Below are positions 8,131 to 16,136 of a stretch of 38,455 bases of DNA, piece by piece. The stretch comes from Solimonas aquatica. Its GTDB lineage: Bacteria > Pseudomonadota > Gammaproteobacteria > Nevskiales > Nevskiaceae. Under the pieces are notes generated by a model, which ran no database searches, was not told the DNA's origin, and saw nothing but the letters and a program-made list of their open reading frames with translations. The stretch is from positions 1 to 38,455 of the forward strand of contig NZ_FOFS01000008.1 of NCBI RefSeq assembly GCF_900111015.1. Direction: 5' to 3'. Within the stretch, counting starts at the first letter, position 1; each line of letters begins with the position of its first letter. A program made the translations under genes and the position numbers.

Positions 8131-8865
8131 CTACAGACGCAGGCGGCGGAACAGTGGCTCCGGGATGAGACGGATCAGCAGCATCAGCCAGCGCCACCAG
8201 CCGGGCAGATAGACCACCGCGCGGCCTTGCTCGATGGCGCGGACGATGCCGGCGGCGATGGTCTCGGGCTGCGCCCACAAGGCGTTCTTGGCGAAGTCGC
8301 GCGTCATCGGCGTATCGACGAAGCCGGGCTTGATGGTCAGCACGTTCACGCCGCTGCCGTGCAGGCGCTGGCGCAAGCCGCTCAGAAATGCGGCGACGGC
8401 GGCCTTGGCACTGCCGTAGACATAGTTGGAGGCGCGACCGCGATCGCCGGCCACGGAACCGATCACCGCCAGCGTGCCGTGGCCCTGCGCGCGCAGGGCC
8501 TCGCCCAGCAGCGTGGCCAGCTCCAGCACGCTCAGGGCATTGATCCGGTAGGCCTCGTGCAGGGCTTCCAGCGCGTGCTCGCAGCGCGCCTGGTCGGGCA
8601 GGCTGCCATGCGCGATCAGCACGATGTCCGGCATGCCGATGCCGGACAGCGCATCCAGCAGTGACTGTGGCGGCAGCCCGGCGTCGTAGCGCAGGCAGTG
8701 CACGGCAGCGGCGCCGCGCAGGCGCAGGTCGGCGGCGATGGCCTCGCCGCGCGGCGCATCACGCGCGGCCAGCAGCAGCTGTGCGCCGCGTGCCGCCCAG
8801 ATCCGCGCGCAGGCCTGGGCGATGGCGGAGGTGGCGCCGATGATCAGCACACGCAACTCGTTCAA
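8131..8865 (-). CDS. Short-chain dehydrogenase, DprE2-like (polyprenyl-phosphoryl 2-keto-pentose reductase)
   Basis: A 244-residue NAD(P)-dependent short-chain dehydrogenase. The cofactor motif is GATSAIA near the N-terminus, followed by the structural Asn in RINALS, the active-site Ser in IGSVAG and the Tyr/Lys pair in YVYGSAKAA. In mycobacteria DprE2 reduces the 2-keto intermediate made by DprE1 to decaprenyl-phosphoryl-arabinose. Direct linkage to a DprE1-like gene supports this role here. The start is TTG: it overlaps the DprE1 stop (TTGA at 8865-8862), has GGAG about five bases upstream, and the next in-frame ATG is far inside the fold. The C-terminus has a hydrophobic, basic tail (WWRWLMLLIRLIPEPLFRR), suggesting membrane association close to the lipid substrate. 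It is the last gene of the four-gene operon. Confidence 0.88.
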   Translation of the reverse strand: MNELRVLIIGATSAIAQACARIWAARGAQLLLAARDAPRGEAIAADLRLRGAAAVHCLRYDAGLPPQSLLDALSGIGMPDIVLIAHGSLPDQARCEHALEALHEAYRINALSVLELATLLGEALRAQGHGTLAVIGSVAGDRGRASNYVYGSAKAAVAAFLSGLRQRLHGSGVNVLTIKPGFVDTPMTRDFAKNALWAQPETIAAGIVRAIEQGRAVVYLPGWWRWLMLLIRLIPEPLFRRLRL

Positions 8866-10160
8866 GAATGCTCCAGACGGCGCCAGAAGGAGGAGCTGAA
8901 CGCCGGATCGATATGCTGCGTGAAGTCGCCGAGCGCGGGATAGCCCCGGCGAAAACTTTCGGCGGACATGCAGGCGTCCTTGGCGGCATACAGACGCCCG
9001 CCGGCGGCCAGGGCGATGGCTTCCAGTTGCGCCAGCAACGCGGTGGTGCGCGCGCCGCGATTGGCGAAGTCCAGGGCCAGGGTGGTGCCGGGCGCCGGAA
9101 AGCTCAGCAGACCCGGCGAGCGCAGCCCGCCGAAGGTCTTCAGCACCGCCAGGAACGAGCCCTGGCCGCTGGCGGCGATCAGCTCCAGCATCTGCGCGAT
9201 GGCCGCGCGCGCCTGGGCGGGCGGCACCAGACACTGGAACTGGTAGAAGCCGCGCGGCCCGTACAGGCGGTTCCAGTGCGCGATGCGGTCCAGCGGGTAG
9301 AAGAAACTCTGCCAATGCCAGCGTTGCGCGCTGCGCTGCGCGCCGGGGCGATGGTAGTAGAGCGTGTTGAAGGCGCGCAGGCTCAGCGCGTTCAAGGGCG
9401 ACAGCGGTGGCGTGAAGAACAGGCGCAGCGCGCGCGGCGGCGCCGGTGCGGCGCCCGCCGCATGGCGCGCGCGCTCGAACACGCCGCGTCCCAGGGCGGC
9501 GCCGCGGGCACTGCAATCCACCCAGGCCACGGTATAGGGCCAGTGCGGCGCCGACTCGGCTTCCAGCGCGAAGTATTCCGCCAGATTGGCGAAGCGCAGG
9601 CTGTCGCCCTGCATCGCCGCGCCGGCCACGCGCTGCAGGCGGATGCAGGCGCTCAGGATCAGGCCGGTGAGACCCAGGCCGCCGATGGTGGCGGCGAACA
9701 GCGCCGGATTCTCCTGCGCCGAGCAGTGCCGCACGCGGCCATCGGAACGCAGCAGTTTCAGGCTCTGCACATGACAGCCGAAGCTGCCGGCGCGGTGATG
9801 ATTCTTGCCATGCACATCGCAGGCGATGGCGCCGCCCACCGATACCTGCTGCGTGCCCGGCGTCACCGCCGGAAACCAGCCCTGCGGCAGGCACAGGGCG
9901 ATGATCTCGCCCAGGGTGAGGCCGGCCTCGCACTCCAGCAGGCCTTGCTGCGCATCGAAGGCGATGAAGCGGTCCAGCCGCCGGGTGTCGAGGATATGGC
10001 CGCCGTCGTTGACCGCGACATCGCCATAGGAGCGGCTCTGGCCGCGTGCCAGATAGTGCTCGCCCGGCGCGAAGCGCGGTTGTTCGAAGCGGTCGCGCAG
10101 GGTCTGCACCGCTTCGCGCGGGTGCAGCAGCCGGCCCCAGCCCTGCGCTGCGGCGCTCAC
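8862..10160 (-). CDS. FAD-binding oxidoreductase, DprE1-like (polyprenyl-phosphoryl-ribose 2-epimerase oxidase subunit)
   Basis: A 432-residue flavoprotein of the VAO/PCMH family. It is predicted to oxidise the ribose 2-hydroxyl of polyprenyl-phosphoryl-ribose, the first half of the two-step epimerisation to arabinose. The FAD domain has RGQSRSYGDVAVN and VSVGGAIACDVHGKNHH, very close to the mycobacterial DprE1 sequence as I remember it. The C-terminus (YAAKDACMSAESFRRGYP ... FWRRLE) also follows the DprE1 ending. The start is GTG at 10160, overlapping the TGA of the upstream HAD-UbiA gene (GTGA), and the length is near the 461 residues of mycobacterial DprE1. It overlaps the SDR downstream by four bases, so the two subunits are probably translationally coupled. 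Confidence 0.9.
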   Translation of the reverse strand: MSAAAQGWGRLLHPREAVQTLRDRFEQPRFAPGEHYLARGQSRSYGDVAVNDGGHILDTRRLDRFIAFDAQQGLLECEAGLTLGEIIALCLPQGWFPAVTPGTQQVSVGGAIACDVHGKNHHRAGSFGCHVQSLKLLRSDGRVRHCSAQENPALFAATIGGLGLTGLILSACIRLQRVAGAAMQGDSLRFANLAEYFALEAESAPHWPYTVAWVDCSARGAALGRGVFERARHAAGAAPAPPRALRLFFTPPLSPLNALSLRAFNTLYYHRPGAQRSAQRWHWQSFFYPLDRIAHWNRLYGPRGFYQFQCLVPPAQARAAIAQMLELIAASGQGSFLAVLKTFGGLRSPGLLSFPAPGTTLALDFANRGARTTALLAQLEAIALAAGGRLYAAKDACMSAESFRRGYPALGDFTQHIDPAFSSSFWRRLEHS

Positions 10161-11620
10161 GCCGCCGCCCAGAGAATGGCGAGGCCCAGCAGCGCAATCA
10201 CGCGGCTGCTGCGGTCGCGCAGGGCAAAGACCGTGGGATCGTCGTGCATGCCGCCACGGCTGGTGATCAGCCACACGCGGGCGATCCAGTACAGCATCAG
10301 CGGACACAGCAACCACAGCAGCTGCGGCTGCTGATACAGGCGCTGCGAGGCGGGGCTGTTGATGTACAGGGCCAGCACCAGCACCGCGATGAAGCCCGAG
10401 GAACAGCCCAGGGCCAGCAGCAGCGGGGCATCGGCCGGCGTGTAGCCGCGTTCCCTGTCCTGCGGGCTGTCGTCCGCGCCCCATTTGGCGCGGAACTCCG
10501 CGTAGCGCTTGACGATGCCCAGGCTCAGGAACATGAACACCGCGAAGGCCAGCAGCCAGAACGAGGCTTCGATGCCGGTGGCGCTGCTGCCCGCGAAAAT
10601 GCGCAGGGTGTAGAGCGCGGCCAGCAGGCTGACGTCGAGCAGGGCCTGGGTCTTGAAGTAAAGGCTGTAGGCGCTGCTCAGCAGCAGATACAGAGCCAGC
10701 ACGGCGGCAAAGGCCGGCGATACCGCCAGGGCCAGCGCGATCGCCAGCAGCACCAGCACGGCGGCCGCGCGCAGACCCTGCACCGCGCGCAGCGCGCCGC
10801 TGGCAAAGGGCCGGCTGCGCTTGCGCGGGTGGTGACGGTCGGCGGCCAGGTCGAAGAGATCGTTCTGGATGTACACGCTGGAGGCGCACAGCGAAAACGC
10901 CAGGAAGGCCACCAGGGTCTGGGTCAGCGCCAGCGTGTCCTGCAGGCGGTGCGCCAGCAGCAATGGCAGGAACACCAGCAGGTTCTTGATCCACTGATGC
11001 GGACGCATCGCCTGCCAGAGCAGGCCCAGGCCCGGCGGCGCCGTGGCCAGCTGCTGCAGCTGTGGCAGCTCCCGGCGCAGGCGCTGCGCCAGCCCCACAT
11101 CGTGTCCCACCAGGATGGCCTCACGCGCGCTGGCGAACACCGGGCGATCCACCGCCGCATCGCCGATGTAGTCGTAGCCCTGCTCGCCGTAGCGCGCCAC
11201 CAGCAGCTCGCGCTTGGCCGCGCCGCGCAGATTGTGGGCGCCGTCGCTGGCCAGCACCTCGTCGAACAGTTCCAGGTGCGCGGCCAGGGCTTCGGCCAGA
11301 CGCCGGTCGCTGGCGGTGACCAGCACCAGGCGCCGGCCGGCCTCGCGGGCCTGCCGCAGCCGGGCGAGCACCTCGGCATTGAGCGGCAGCTGCGCGACAT
11401 AGCGGCGCAGTGCACCGGGCTCGCGGTCCAGCGCATCGAGCACCCCGGCCTTGAACGCGGCGCGGCCTGCGGCCAGGCGCGCCGGCAGCCGCAGCAGCGC
11501 GCGCGGCGCGCGCCGCGCCAGCAGCAGCAGGCACTCGTGCAGGCTGTCCACGGGGGTGAGCGTGCCGTCCAGATCCACGCACAGCGGCACGCGGCCGGCC
11601 TGCGGCAGGGCGCGGTTCAT
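10157..11620 (-). CDS. HAD phosphatase - UbiA prenyltransferase fusion (polyprenyl-phosphate phosphoribosyltransferase with built-in phosphatase)
   Basis: A 487-residue two-domain protein. Residues 1-190 form a haloacid-dehalogenase domain with DLDGT (Asp16, Asp18), VTASDRR and YIGDAAVDRP. Residues from about 205 form a multi-spanning UbiA domain with the acidic motif N253-DLFDLAAD, followed by HHPRKRSRPFASG. That second stretch resembles the DPPR synthase (Rv3806c) group, which joins PRPP to decaprenyl phosphate, rather than UbiA proper. In mycobacteria a separate phosphatase then removes the 5-phosphate; I infer that the fused HAD domain does this here. The start (ATGA) overlaps the stop of the upstream glycosyltransferase and the stop overlaps the DprE1-like start. 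Membrane location is clear from the many hydrophobic helices. Fold and motifs are seen; substrate is inferred from family and context. Confidence 0.88.
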   Translation of the reverse strand: MNRALPQAGRVPLCVDLDGTLTPVDSLHECLLLLARRAPRALLRLPARLAAGRAAFKAGVLDALDREPGALRRYVAQLPLNAEVLARLRQAREAGRRLVLVTASDRRLAEALAAHLELFDEVLASDGAHNLRGAAKRELLVARYGEQGYDYIGDAAVDRPVFASAREAILVGHDVGLAQRLRRELPQLQQLATAPPGLGLLWQAMRPHQWIKNLLVFLPLLLAHRLQDTLALTQTLVAFLAFSLCASSVYIQNDLFDLAADRHHPRKRSRPFASGALRAVQGLRAAAVLVLLAIALALAVSPAFAAVLALYLLLSSAYSLYFKTQALLDVSLLAALYTLRIFAGSSATGIEASFWLLAFAVFMFLSLGIVKRYAEFRAKWGADDSPQDRERGYTPADAPLLLALGCSSGFIAVLVLALYINSPASQRLYQQPQLLWLLCPLMLYWIARVWLITSRGGMHDDPTVFALRDRSSRVIALLGLAILWAAA

Positions 11621-13140
11621 CGCAGCTCCAGGTGCGGACCGGCCGGCAGGCTGGCGGCGAAGTCGCGCAGCAGCGGCCGCAGCTCGGCTGCGGCCTGCGG
11701 GCTGCTGGCGTAGAAGTTCACGGTGTCGCCGCCGACCACGATCGGCCGGCTGCCCAGGCGCAGCTGCGCGAGCAGGATCCATTGCGCCGGCACCTGGCCG
11801 AACCAGTTGGGGTAGATCATCACCAGGCCGATCTTTCGTCTTGCGACGATGGCTTGCAACCAGGCGGCGTCCTTGTCGGGGCGCGCGGCCTCGGGCGTGG
11901 CCAGGCCCACCAGGTCCAGCACGCGCAGCGGCTGCGTGCCGTAAGCCAGCCAGCCGATGTCGTTGGCGGCGACATCACGGCGCCACCAGAGGCTGACGAA
12001 GCGGTGCATCTGGTATTGCTGCTCGTAGATGTTGCGCGCCGACAGCGGCGCCAGCAGCGTGCCGGGCAGATAGAGCAGGGCCAGCATCGCCAGCAGATAG
12101 GCGCTGTAGCGCCAGCGCTGCGGCTGCACCGGCTGCAGGCTGATCAGCAGCACCAGACTGAGAAACAGCGCCGCATAAATCTCGTAGCGGTAGAACCAGC
12201 CGTAACGCCCGCAGAGCAGATGCGCCACGGCCACGCCGGCGGCGGCGAGCAGCATCCAGCGCCGCTGCGCACGCTGCGCGCCGGCCTGCCACAGGCAGGC
12301 GGCGCCGAGCAGCAGCAGCGGAATGCTGCGGCGGTCCTGCCAGGCTTCGTGCAGACGTTGCAGCAGAAACTGCGCGCCATCGCCGTGCAGGCCTTCCTTC
12401 ACCATCACCGAACCGGGCAGCGGCGGCAGACCCTGAGCGTGCAGGAACAGCGCGAAGCCCAGCAGCGGCAGGGTGCCCGACAAGAGCAGCAGCACGGCAT
12501 CGCGGCGGCGCTGCTGCAGCCAGAGCAGCGTGGCCATCAGCAGCAGCAGCGACAGCAGCTCGTAACGCACCGCCGGGCCCAGCGCTGCTGCGAGCAGGCA
12601 GGCGCGGGGGATCTCGCGCTGCTGCCAGGCGCACTGCAGGGCGTAGGCGCAGGCGATGGTGAGCAGCAGCTGCAGGCTGTGTTCCATGCCGCTGTAGGCA
12701 AGACCGATCAGATTGCCGGCCAGCAGCAGGAGCAGCAGGGTGAGGGCCTGGCGACGCGTGCTGGCGGCGTCCTGCGGCCAGGACCATTGTCCGACCAGCC
12801 GCCCCAGCAGCCAGGCACTGGCCAGCGTGCAGGCGACATTGATCAGCAGCGGCGCAAAGCGCTGCGCGCCCAGCAGCGTCAGCAGCAGCGGCCAGAGCAG
12901 CGAGGAGGAGGGCGCGGCGCTCTCGCCGGGATTGAGACCGTAGAAGCCCTGCGCGATGCGCTGCGCCAGCGCCAGATGGATGTAAGGGTCATCCAGGGTG
13001 TAATCGCCATGGCCCTGCGTGAGCCAGAGCAGCGGCAGGCCGACGGCGATCAGCAGCGCGCCGGCCATCGCCACGGCCATGGCGGCCGGCGAGGGCGATG
13101 GTTTCATTTGGGATGGCGCTGCGGCGACACTATCGCGCAT
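11617..13140 (-). CDS. GT-C fold membrane glycosyltransferase, candidate TfpW/AftB-like arabinofuranosyltransferase
   Basis: A 507-residue protein with about ten or more hydrophobic helices. The first extracytoplasmic loop has YTLDDPYIHLALAQ, the DDxxI-type acidic motif of lipid-sugar-dependent GT-C enzymes, followed by GLNPGESAAPSSS. The C-terminal 120 residues form a soluble periplasmic domain. The layout resembles uncharacterised and arabinosyl-type GT-C proteins (AftB, TfpW). As first gene of an operon that makes polyprenyl-phosphoryl-arabinose, it is a strong candidate user of that donor. The ATG at 13140 was chosen because AAGGA lies about eight bases upstream; a second ATG at 13107 lacks a ribosome-binding site. 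The acceptor is unknown. Confidence 0.8.
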   Translation of the reverse strand: MRDSVAAAPSQMKPSPSPAAMAVAMAGALLIAVGLPLLWLTQGHGDYTLDDPYIHLALAQRIAQGFYGLNPGESAAPSSSLLWPLLLTLLGAQRFAPLLINVACTLASAWLLGRLVGQWSWPQDAASTRRQALTLLLLLLAGNLIGLAYSGMEHSLQLLLTIACAYALQCAWQQREIPRACLLAAALGPAVRYELLSLLLLMATLLWLQQRRRDAVLLLLSGTLPLLGFALFLHAQGLPPLPGSVMVKEGLHGDGAQFLLQRLHEAWQDRRSIPLLLLGAACLWQAGAQRAQRRWMLLAAAGVAVAHLLCGRYGWFYRYEIYAALFLSLVLLISLQPVQPQRWRYSAYLLAMLALLYLPGTLLAPLSARNIYEQQYQMHRFVSLWWRRDVAANDIGWLAYGTQPLRVLDLVGLATPEAARPDKDAAWLQAIVARRKIGLVMIYPNWFGQVPAQWILLAQLRLGSRPIVVGGDTVNFYASSPQAAAELRPLLRDFAASLPAGPHLELR

Positions 13141-14428
13141 GCCCGATTCCTTTCCGCCGCCCGCGCCGCGCCGGCACTGGCTCAGCTTCGAACGTCTGCA
13201 TCTGTACGCGCTGCCGCTGCTGGCCGCTTCGCTGTGCCTGATCGGCGGGGCGCTGAGCGTGGATCTGCAGGGCCGGCGCATCGCCTGGCTGCCGGTGGGC
13301 GATTTCATCGCCTACTGGAGTGCCGCGCATCTGGCGCTGGACGGACAGGCGCTGAGTGCCTACCAGCTGCCCAGGCTGGCGGGCGTGGAGCAGGCGGCCC
13401 TGCCCGGTTTCGCTTATGCGGTGTCCTGGCATTACCCGCCCACTTTCCTGTTGCTGCTGCTGCCGCTGGCGCTGCTGCCGCTGAGCGCGGCCTGGTTGTT
13501 GTTCATGTTCTTCAGCCTGGCTTGCTATCTGGCGGTGCTGAGTCACAGCCTGGATCAGCCACGCCGGCTGCCGACCCTCCTGCTGTTGTTGTGCGCGTTC
13601 CCCGGCACCGCCCTGAACATTATGTTCGGCCAGAACGCCTTTCTCACGGCGGCACTGATGGGCGGCGGCCTGTTGCTGTTGCAGCGGCGCCCCTGGCTCG
13701 CGGGTCTGTGCTTCGGTCTGCTCACCCTCAAGCCGCAGCTGGGACTGCTGCTGCCGCTGGCCCTGCTCTGCGGCGGCCACTGGCGCGCGATCGCGGCGGC
13801 GGCCGGCAGCGCGACGCTGCTGCTGCTGGTCTCGGTGATGGTTTTCGGTGCCGACAGTCTGCCGGCGTTCTGGCAGACCATGGCCCAGGCCCGGCACTGG
13901 CTGGAAGCGGCCGGTCCCAGCGCGGTGGGCCATGCCGCGGAGGCGGTGCAGCCCGGCGGCATCGATGCGCAATGGCTGGCGCAGGGCCGGCTCGACCGCC
14001 GCCAGATTCCGACCCTGTTCGCCTTCGCCCGTGAACTGGGCGCCCCCCTGCTGCTCGCTTACGGCTTGCAGCTGGCGCAGGCGCTGCTGGCGGCGCTGGT
14101 GGTGGCGCGCGCCTGGCGCGTGCCGCTGGCAACTCTGCGGCGGCAGGCGCTGCTGGTGCTCGGCAGCCTGCTCGCCACGCCGTATCTGTTCGACTACGAG
14201 CTGGCCTGGCTGCTGCTGCCTATCGCCGCCTGGGCCGCGCAGGGTCTGCGCGAGGGCTGGCGGCGCGGCGAGCGCGAATGGCTGGTGGCGGCTTATGCGC
14301 TGCCCCTGCCGCTGCTGCTGCTGAGCCTGTACAGCGGACTGCCCTGGCTGCAGTTCCTGTTTCTGGCCTTGTTCCTGCGTCTGGCCTGGTACGAAAAAGC
14401 GTTGCTGCTGAACAAGGATGCGACATGA
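13139..14428 (+). CDS. GT87 (DUF2029) family membrane glycosyltransferase, copy 1
   Basis: A 429-residue polytopic membrane protein of the DUF2029/GT87 family, which includes mycobacterial PimE and the arabinosyltransferase AftC. These enzymes use polyprenyl-phosphate sugars at the outer face of the inner membrane. After the first helix comes VGDFIAYWSAAHLALDG with the conserved catalytic-type Asp, then AVSWHYPPTFLL, FGQNAFLTAAL and LKPQLGLLLPLALL, and near the end TPYLFDYELAWLLLP. The start ATG overlaps, on the opposite strand, the start of the GT-C gene (shared bases 13139-13140), and no Shine-Dalgarno precedes it. It overlaps the next gene by ATGA. The sugar could be arabinose (context) or mannose-like (family); the sequence does not decide. 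Confidence 0.85.
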   Translation: MPDSFPPPAPRRHWLSFERLHLYALPLLAASLCLIGGALSVDLQGRRIAWLPVGDFIAYWSAAHLALDGQALSAYQLPRLAGVEQAALPGFAYAVSWHYPPTFLLLLLPLALLPLSAAWLLFMFFSLACYLAVLSHSLDQPRRLPTLLLLLCAFPGTALNIMFGQNAFLTAALMGGGLLLLQRRPWLAGLCFGLLTLKPQLGLLLPLALLCGGHWRAIAAAAGSATLLLLVSVMVFGADSLPAFWQTMAQARHWLEAAGPSAVGHAAEAVQPGGIDAQWLAQGRLDRRQIPTLFAFARELGAPLLLAYGLQLAQALLAALVVARAWRVPLATLRRQALLVLGSLLATPYLFDYELAWLLLPIAAWAAQGLREGWRRGEREWLVAAYALPLPLLLLSLYSGLPWLQFLFLALFLRLAWYEKALLLNKDAT

Positions 14429-15768
14429 GTGAACCCGGGCCCAAGGCCTTGCGAGCGCACTGGCTCAACGCCGAGCGCGTGATGCTGGGCGCGCTGCCGC
14501 TGCTCGCGGTGATGGCCTCGCTGGCCTGGCTGTGGCTGCAACCGGCCGAGCATGGCCTGCGCGGCACCGCGCCGCTGGTAGCGGACTTCATCACCTACTG
14601 GAGCGCTTCTTCGCTGACGCTCTCGGGACATCCGGAGGCGGCCTACGATCTGCAGCAGATCACGGCAGTGGCGCAGGCCGCCGTGCCGGGTTTTCCGCGC
14701 GCGGTGTCCTGGCATTACCCGCCCACCTTTCTGCTCGTGGTCTGGCCGCTGGCGCTGCTGTCCCTGAGCGCAGCCTGGTTCGTGTTTCTCGGCGGCAGCT
14801 TCGCGCTGTATGCCCTGGTGCTGCACCGCAGCCTGCGGCCGTTGCTGCGCGCGGCGAATTTTTCCGCGCTGCGTGGCTGGCTGCAGATCCTGCTGCCCAT
14901 GGCCGCGTTTCCGGGAATCGCCATCAATCTGCTTTACGGTCAGAACGCGTTTCTCACTGCCGCGCTGATGGGTGCCGGGATGCTGCTGTTGCGCAGCCGG
15001 CCGCTGTGGGCGGGCGTCTGCTTCGGCCTGCTGGCGATCAAGCCGCATCTGGCGCTGCTGGTGCCGCTGGCTCTGCTCTGCGCGCGGCAATGGCGCGCGG
15101 TGCTGGGCGCGGCGCTGAGCGCCTGTGGCTCGCTGGCCTTGTCGCTGGCGCTGTTCGGCATGGCCAGCCTGCAGGGCTTTTTCGTCGGCATGACACGCGC
15201 CCGGCACTGGCTGGAGGCCGCCGGCAGCTATCAGCGTCAGCCGGTGCGGCCCGAGCAGATCGATGCGCAATGGGTGGAGCATGCGCGTCTGGCGCGCAAC
15301 GCCATTCCCTCGCTGTTCTCGTTCCTGCGCGAGTTGAATTTTTCGCTGACGCTGGCATACGGCATGCATGCCCTGCTGGTGCTGGCGGTGGTCGTCATCG
15401 TGCTGCGCGCCTGGCGTGGTACGGTGTCCTGGTCATTGCGCTTTGCACTGTTGTCGCTGGGCAGTCTGCTGGTCACGCCGTATCTGTTCGACTACGAACT
15501 GTCCTGGCTGCTGCTGCCTCTGGCCTGGTGCGTGGTGAACGGTGTGGAAAACGGCTGGTGGCGTGGCGAGCGCGAACTGCTGCTGCTGATCGCACTGCTG
15601 CCCTTGCCGCTGTTTCTGATCTCGCGTCTGTGGCCGCAACCCTATGCGGTGTTTCTGCTGCTGGGCTTCTTCGCTTACGTGGCGCTGCGTAGTGAGGTGG
15701 CGCTGCAAGGAGCAAAGACGCTTGCCGACCGGCGCGCTAGCGGGCCCGATGAAGGGTATTCAAAATGA
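14425..15768 (+). CDS. GT87 (DUF2029) family membrane glycosyltransferase, copy 2
   Basis: A 447-residue paralogue of the preceding gene with the same block order: VADFITYWSASSLTLSG, AVSWHYPPTFLLVVWPLAL, LLYGQNAFLTAALMG, KPHLALLVPLALLC and TPYLFDYELSWLLLPLA. The two proteins are clearly diverged duplicates, suggesting two linkages or two acceptors rather than a recent copy. The start overlaps the upstream stop (ATGA at 14425-14428). The gene ends 146 bases before the first pilin gene and is read in the same direction, so read-through into the pilus operon is possible although a separate promoter is suggested. Confidence 0.85.
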   Translation: MSEPGPKALRAHWLNAERVMLGALPLLAVMASLAWLWLQPAEHGLRGTAPLVADFITYWSASSLTLSGHPEAAYDLQQITAVAQAAVPGFPRAVSWHYPPTFLLVVWPLALLSLSAAWFVFLGGSFALYALVLHRSLRPLLRAANFSALRGWLQILLPMAAFPGIAINLLYGQNAFLTAALMGAGMLLLRSRPLWAGVCFGLLAIKPHLALLVPLALLCARQWRAVLGAALSACGSLALSLALFGMASLQGFFVGMTRARHWLEAAGSYQRQPVRPEQIDAQWVEHARLARNAIPSLFSFLRELNFSLTLAYGMHALLVLAVVVIVLRAWRGTVSWSLRFALLSLGSLLVTPYLFDYELSWLLLPLAWCVVNGVENGWWRGERELLLLIALLPLPLFLISRLWPQPYAVFLLLGFFAYVALRSEVALQGAKTLADRRASGPDEGYSK

Positions 15769-15809
15769 GCAATACCGACGAACGGTAGCACGCGGCGCCT
15801 TCATCTGGT

Positions 15810-15839
15810 TTGACGGTTTTTTGCTGTGGCACTCATAGT
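15810..15839 (+). promoter_or_regulatory. Putative sigma-70-type promoter of the flp/tad operon
   Basis: TTGACG at 15810-15815 and CATAGT at 15834-15839 are separated by 18 bases. The region lies 76 bases upstream of the first pilin start. A sigma-54 match was looked for around TGGCAC at 15827-15832, but the -12 GC is not at the right distance. Confidence 0.45.
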
Positions 15840-15851
15840 ATGGCCACGGGA

Positions 15852-15869
15852 TCGAAATGTTCATTTCGA
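15852..15869. promoter_or_regulatory. Perfect 18-bp palindrome in the pilin leader (operator or hairpin)
   Basis: TCGAAATG-TT-CATTTCGA has perfect 8-bp arms around a 2-bp centre. It starts 12 bases downstream of the putative -10 box, where a repressor could block transcription, or where it would form a hairpin at the very 5' end of the pilin mRNA. The symmetry suggests a dimeric regulator; no known operator was recognised. Confidence 0.5.
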
Positions 15870-15914
15870 GTCGGGCAGTCGGGTAACAAAATTTCCTTAG
15901 GAGTTCATTACGCC

Positions 15915-16082
15915 ATGTTCAGCAAAGTCAAAAAATTCTTCCAGGACGAAGAAGGCGCGAGCGCGGTCGAGTACGGCCTGATTGTCGGCCTGATCGCCGT
16001 GGCCATCGTCGCCATCCTGGCCCTGATCGGACCACGCCTCAGCGGCGTGTTTTCCAAGGTCTATTCAAGCCTGCCTACGTGA
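15915..16082 (+). CDS. flp: Flp-type pilin, copy 1
   Basis: A 55-residue prepilin, the major subunit type of Flp/Tad fimbriae. The short basic leader ends at Gly14; the mature protein begins ASAVEYGL, with Glu at +5 followed by Tyr, the hallmark of Flp pilins. A single hydrophobic helix follows (LIVGLIAVAIVAILALIG) and a short tail ends in KVYSSLPT. Cleavage would be by the TadV peptidase encoded downstream. AGGAG lies 11 bases before the ATG, rather far but the only candidate. Ser and Thr residues in the tail are possible glycan sites (inference). Confidence 0.95.
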   Translation: MFSKVKKFFQDEEGASAVEYGLIVGLIAVAIVAILALIGPRLSGVFSKVYSSLPT

Positions 16083-16089
16083 TGTCTGC

Positions 16090-16111
16090 GCCGGCGGAAT
16101 TTTCTGCCGGC
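16090..16111 (+). promoter_or_regulatory. Intercistronic hairpin between the two pilin genes
   Basis: GCCGGC arms, extendable through a G-U pair to GG/CU and A-U pairs, enclose an AATTTT-type loop. There is no T-tract, so it is more likely an mRNA stabiliser or processing site, giving unequal pilin levels, than a terminator. Confidence 0.45.
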
Positions 16112-16136
16112 TGAACCGAGTTGAATGGAGCCTTCC

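Noticed and set aside
8131-10197. A single 688-residue protein on the minus strand covering both the SDR and part of the oxidase
   Set aside because: Only its last 244 residues (SDR) make sense; the earlier part is an out-of-frame reading of the DprE1-like gene. The TTG start at 8865 with a GGAG site resolves it.
11632-14034. 800-codon plus-strand frame reading into the GT87 region
   Set aside because: Antisense to the GT-C gene in its first half and out of frame with the GT87 gene in its second half; Gln/Arg-rich and without domains.
15820-15850. Sigma-54 promoter upstream of flp
   Set aside because: TGGCAC is present, but no GC doublet lies ten bases beyond the GG, so the -24/-12 rule fails.
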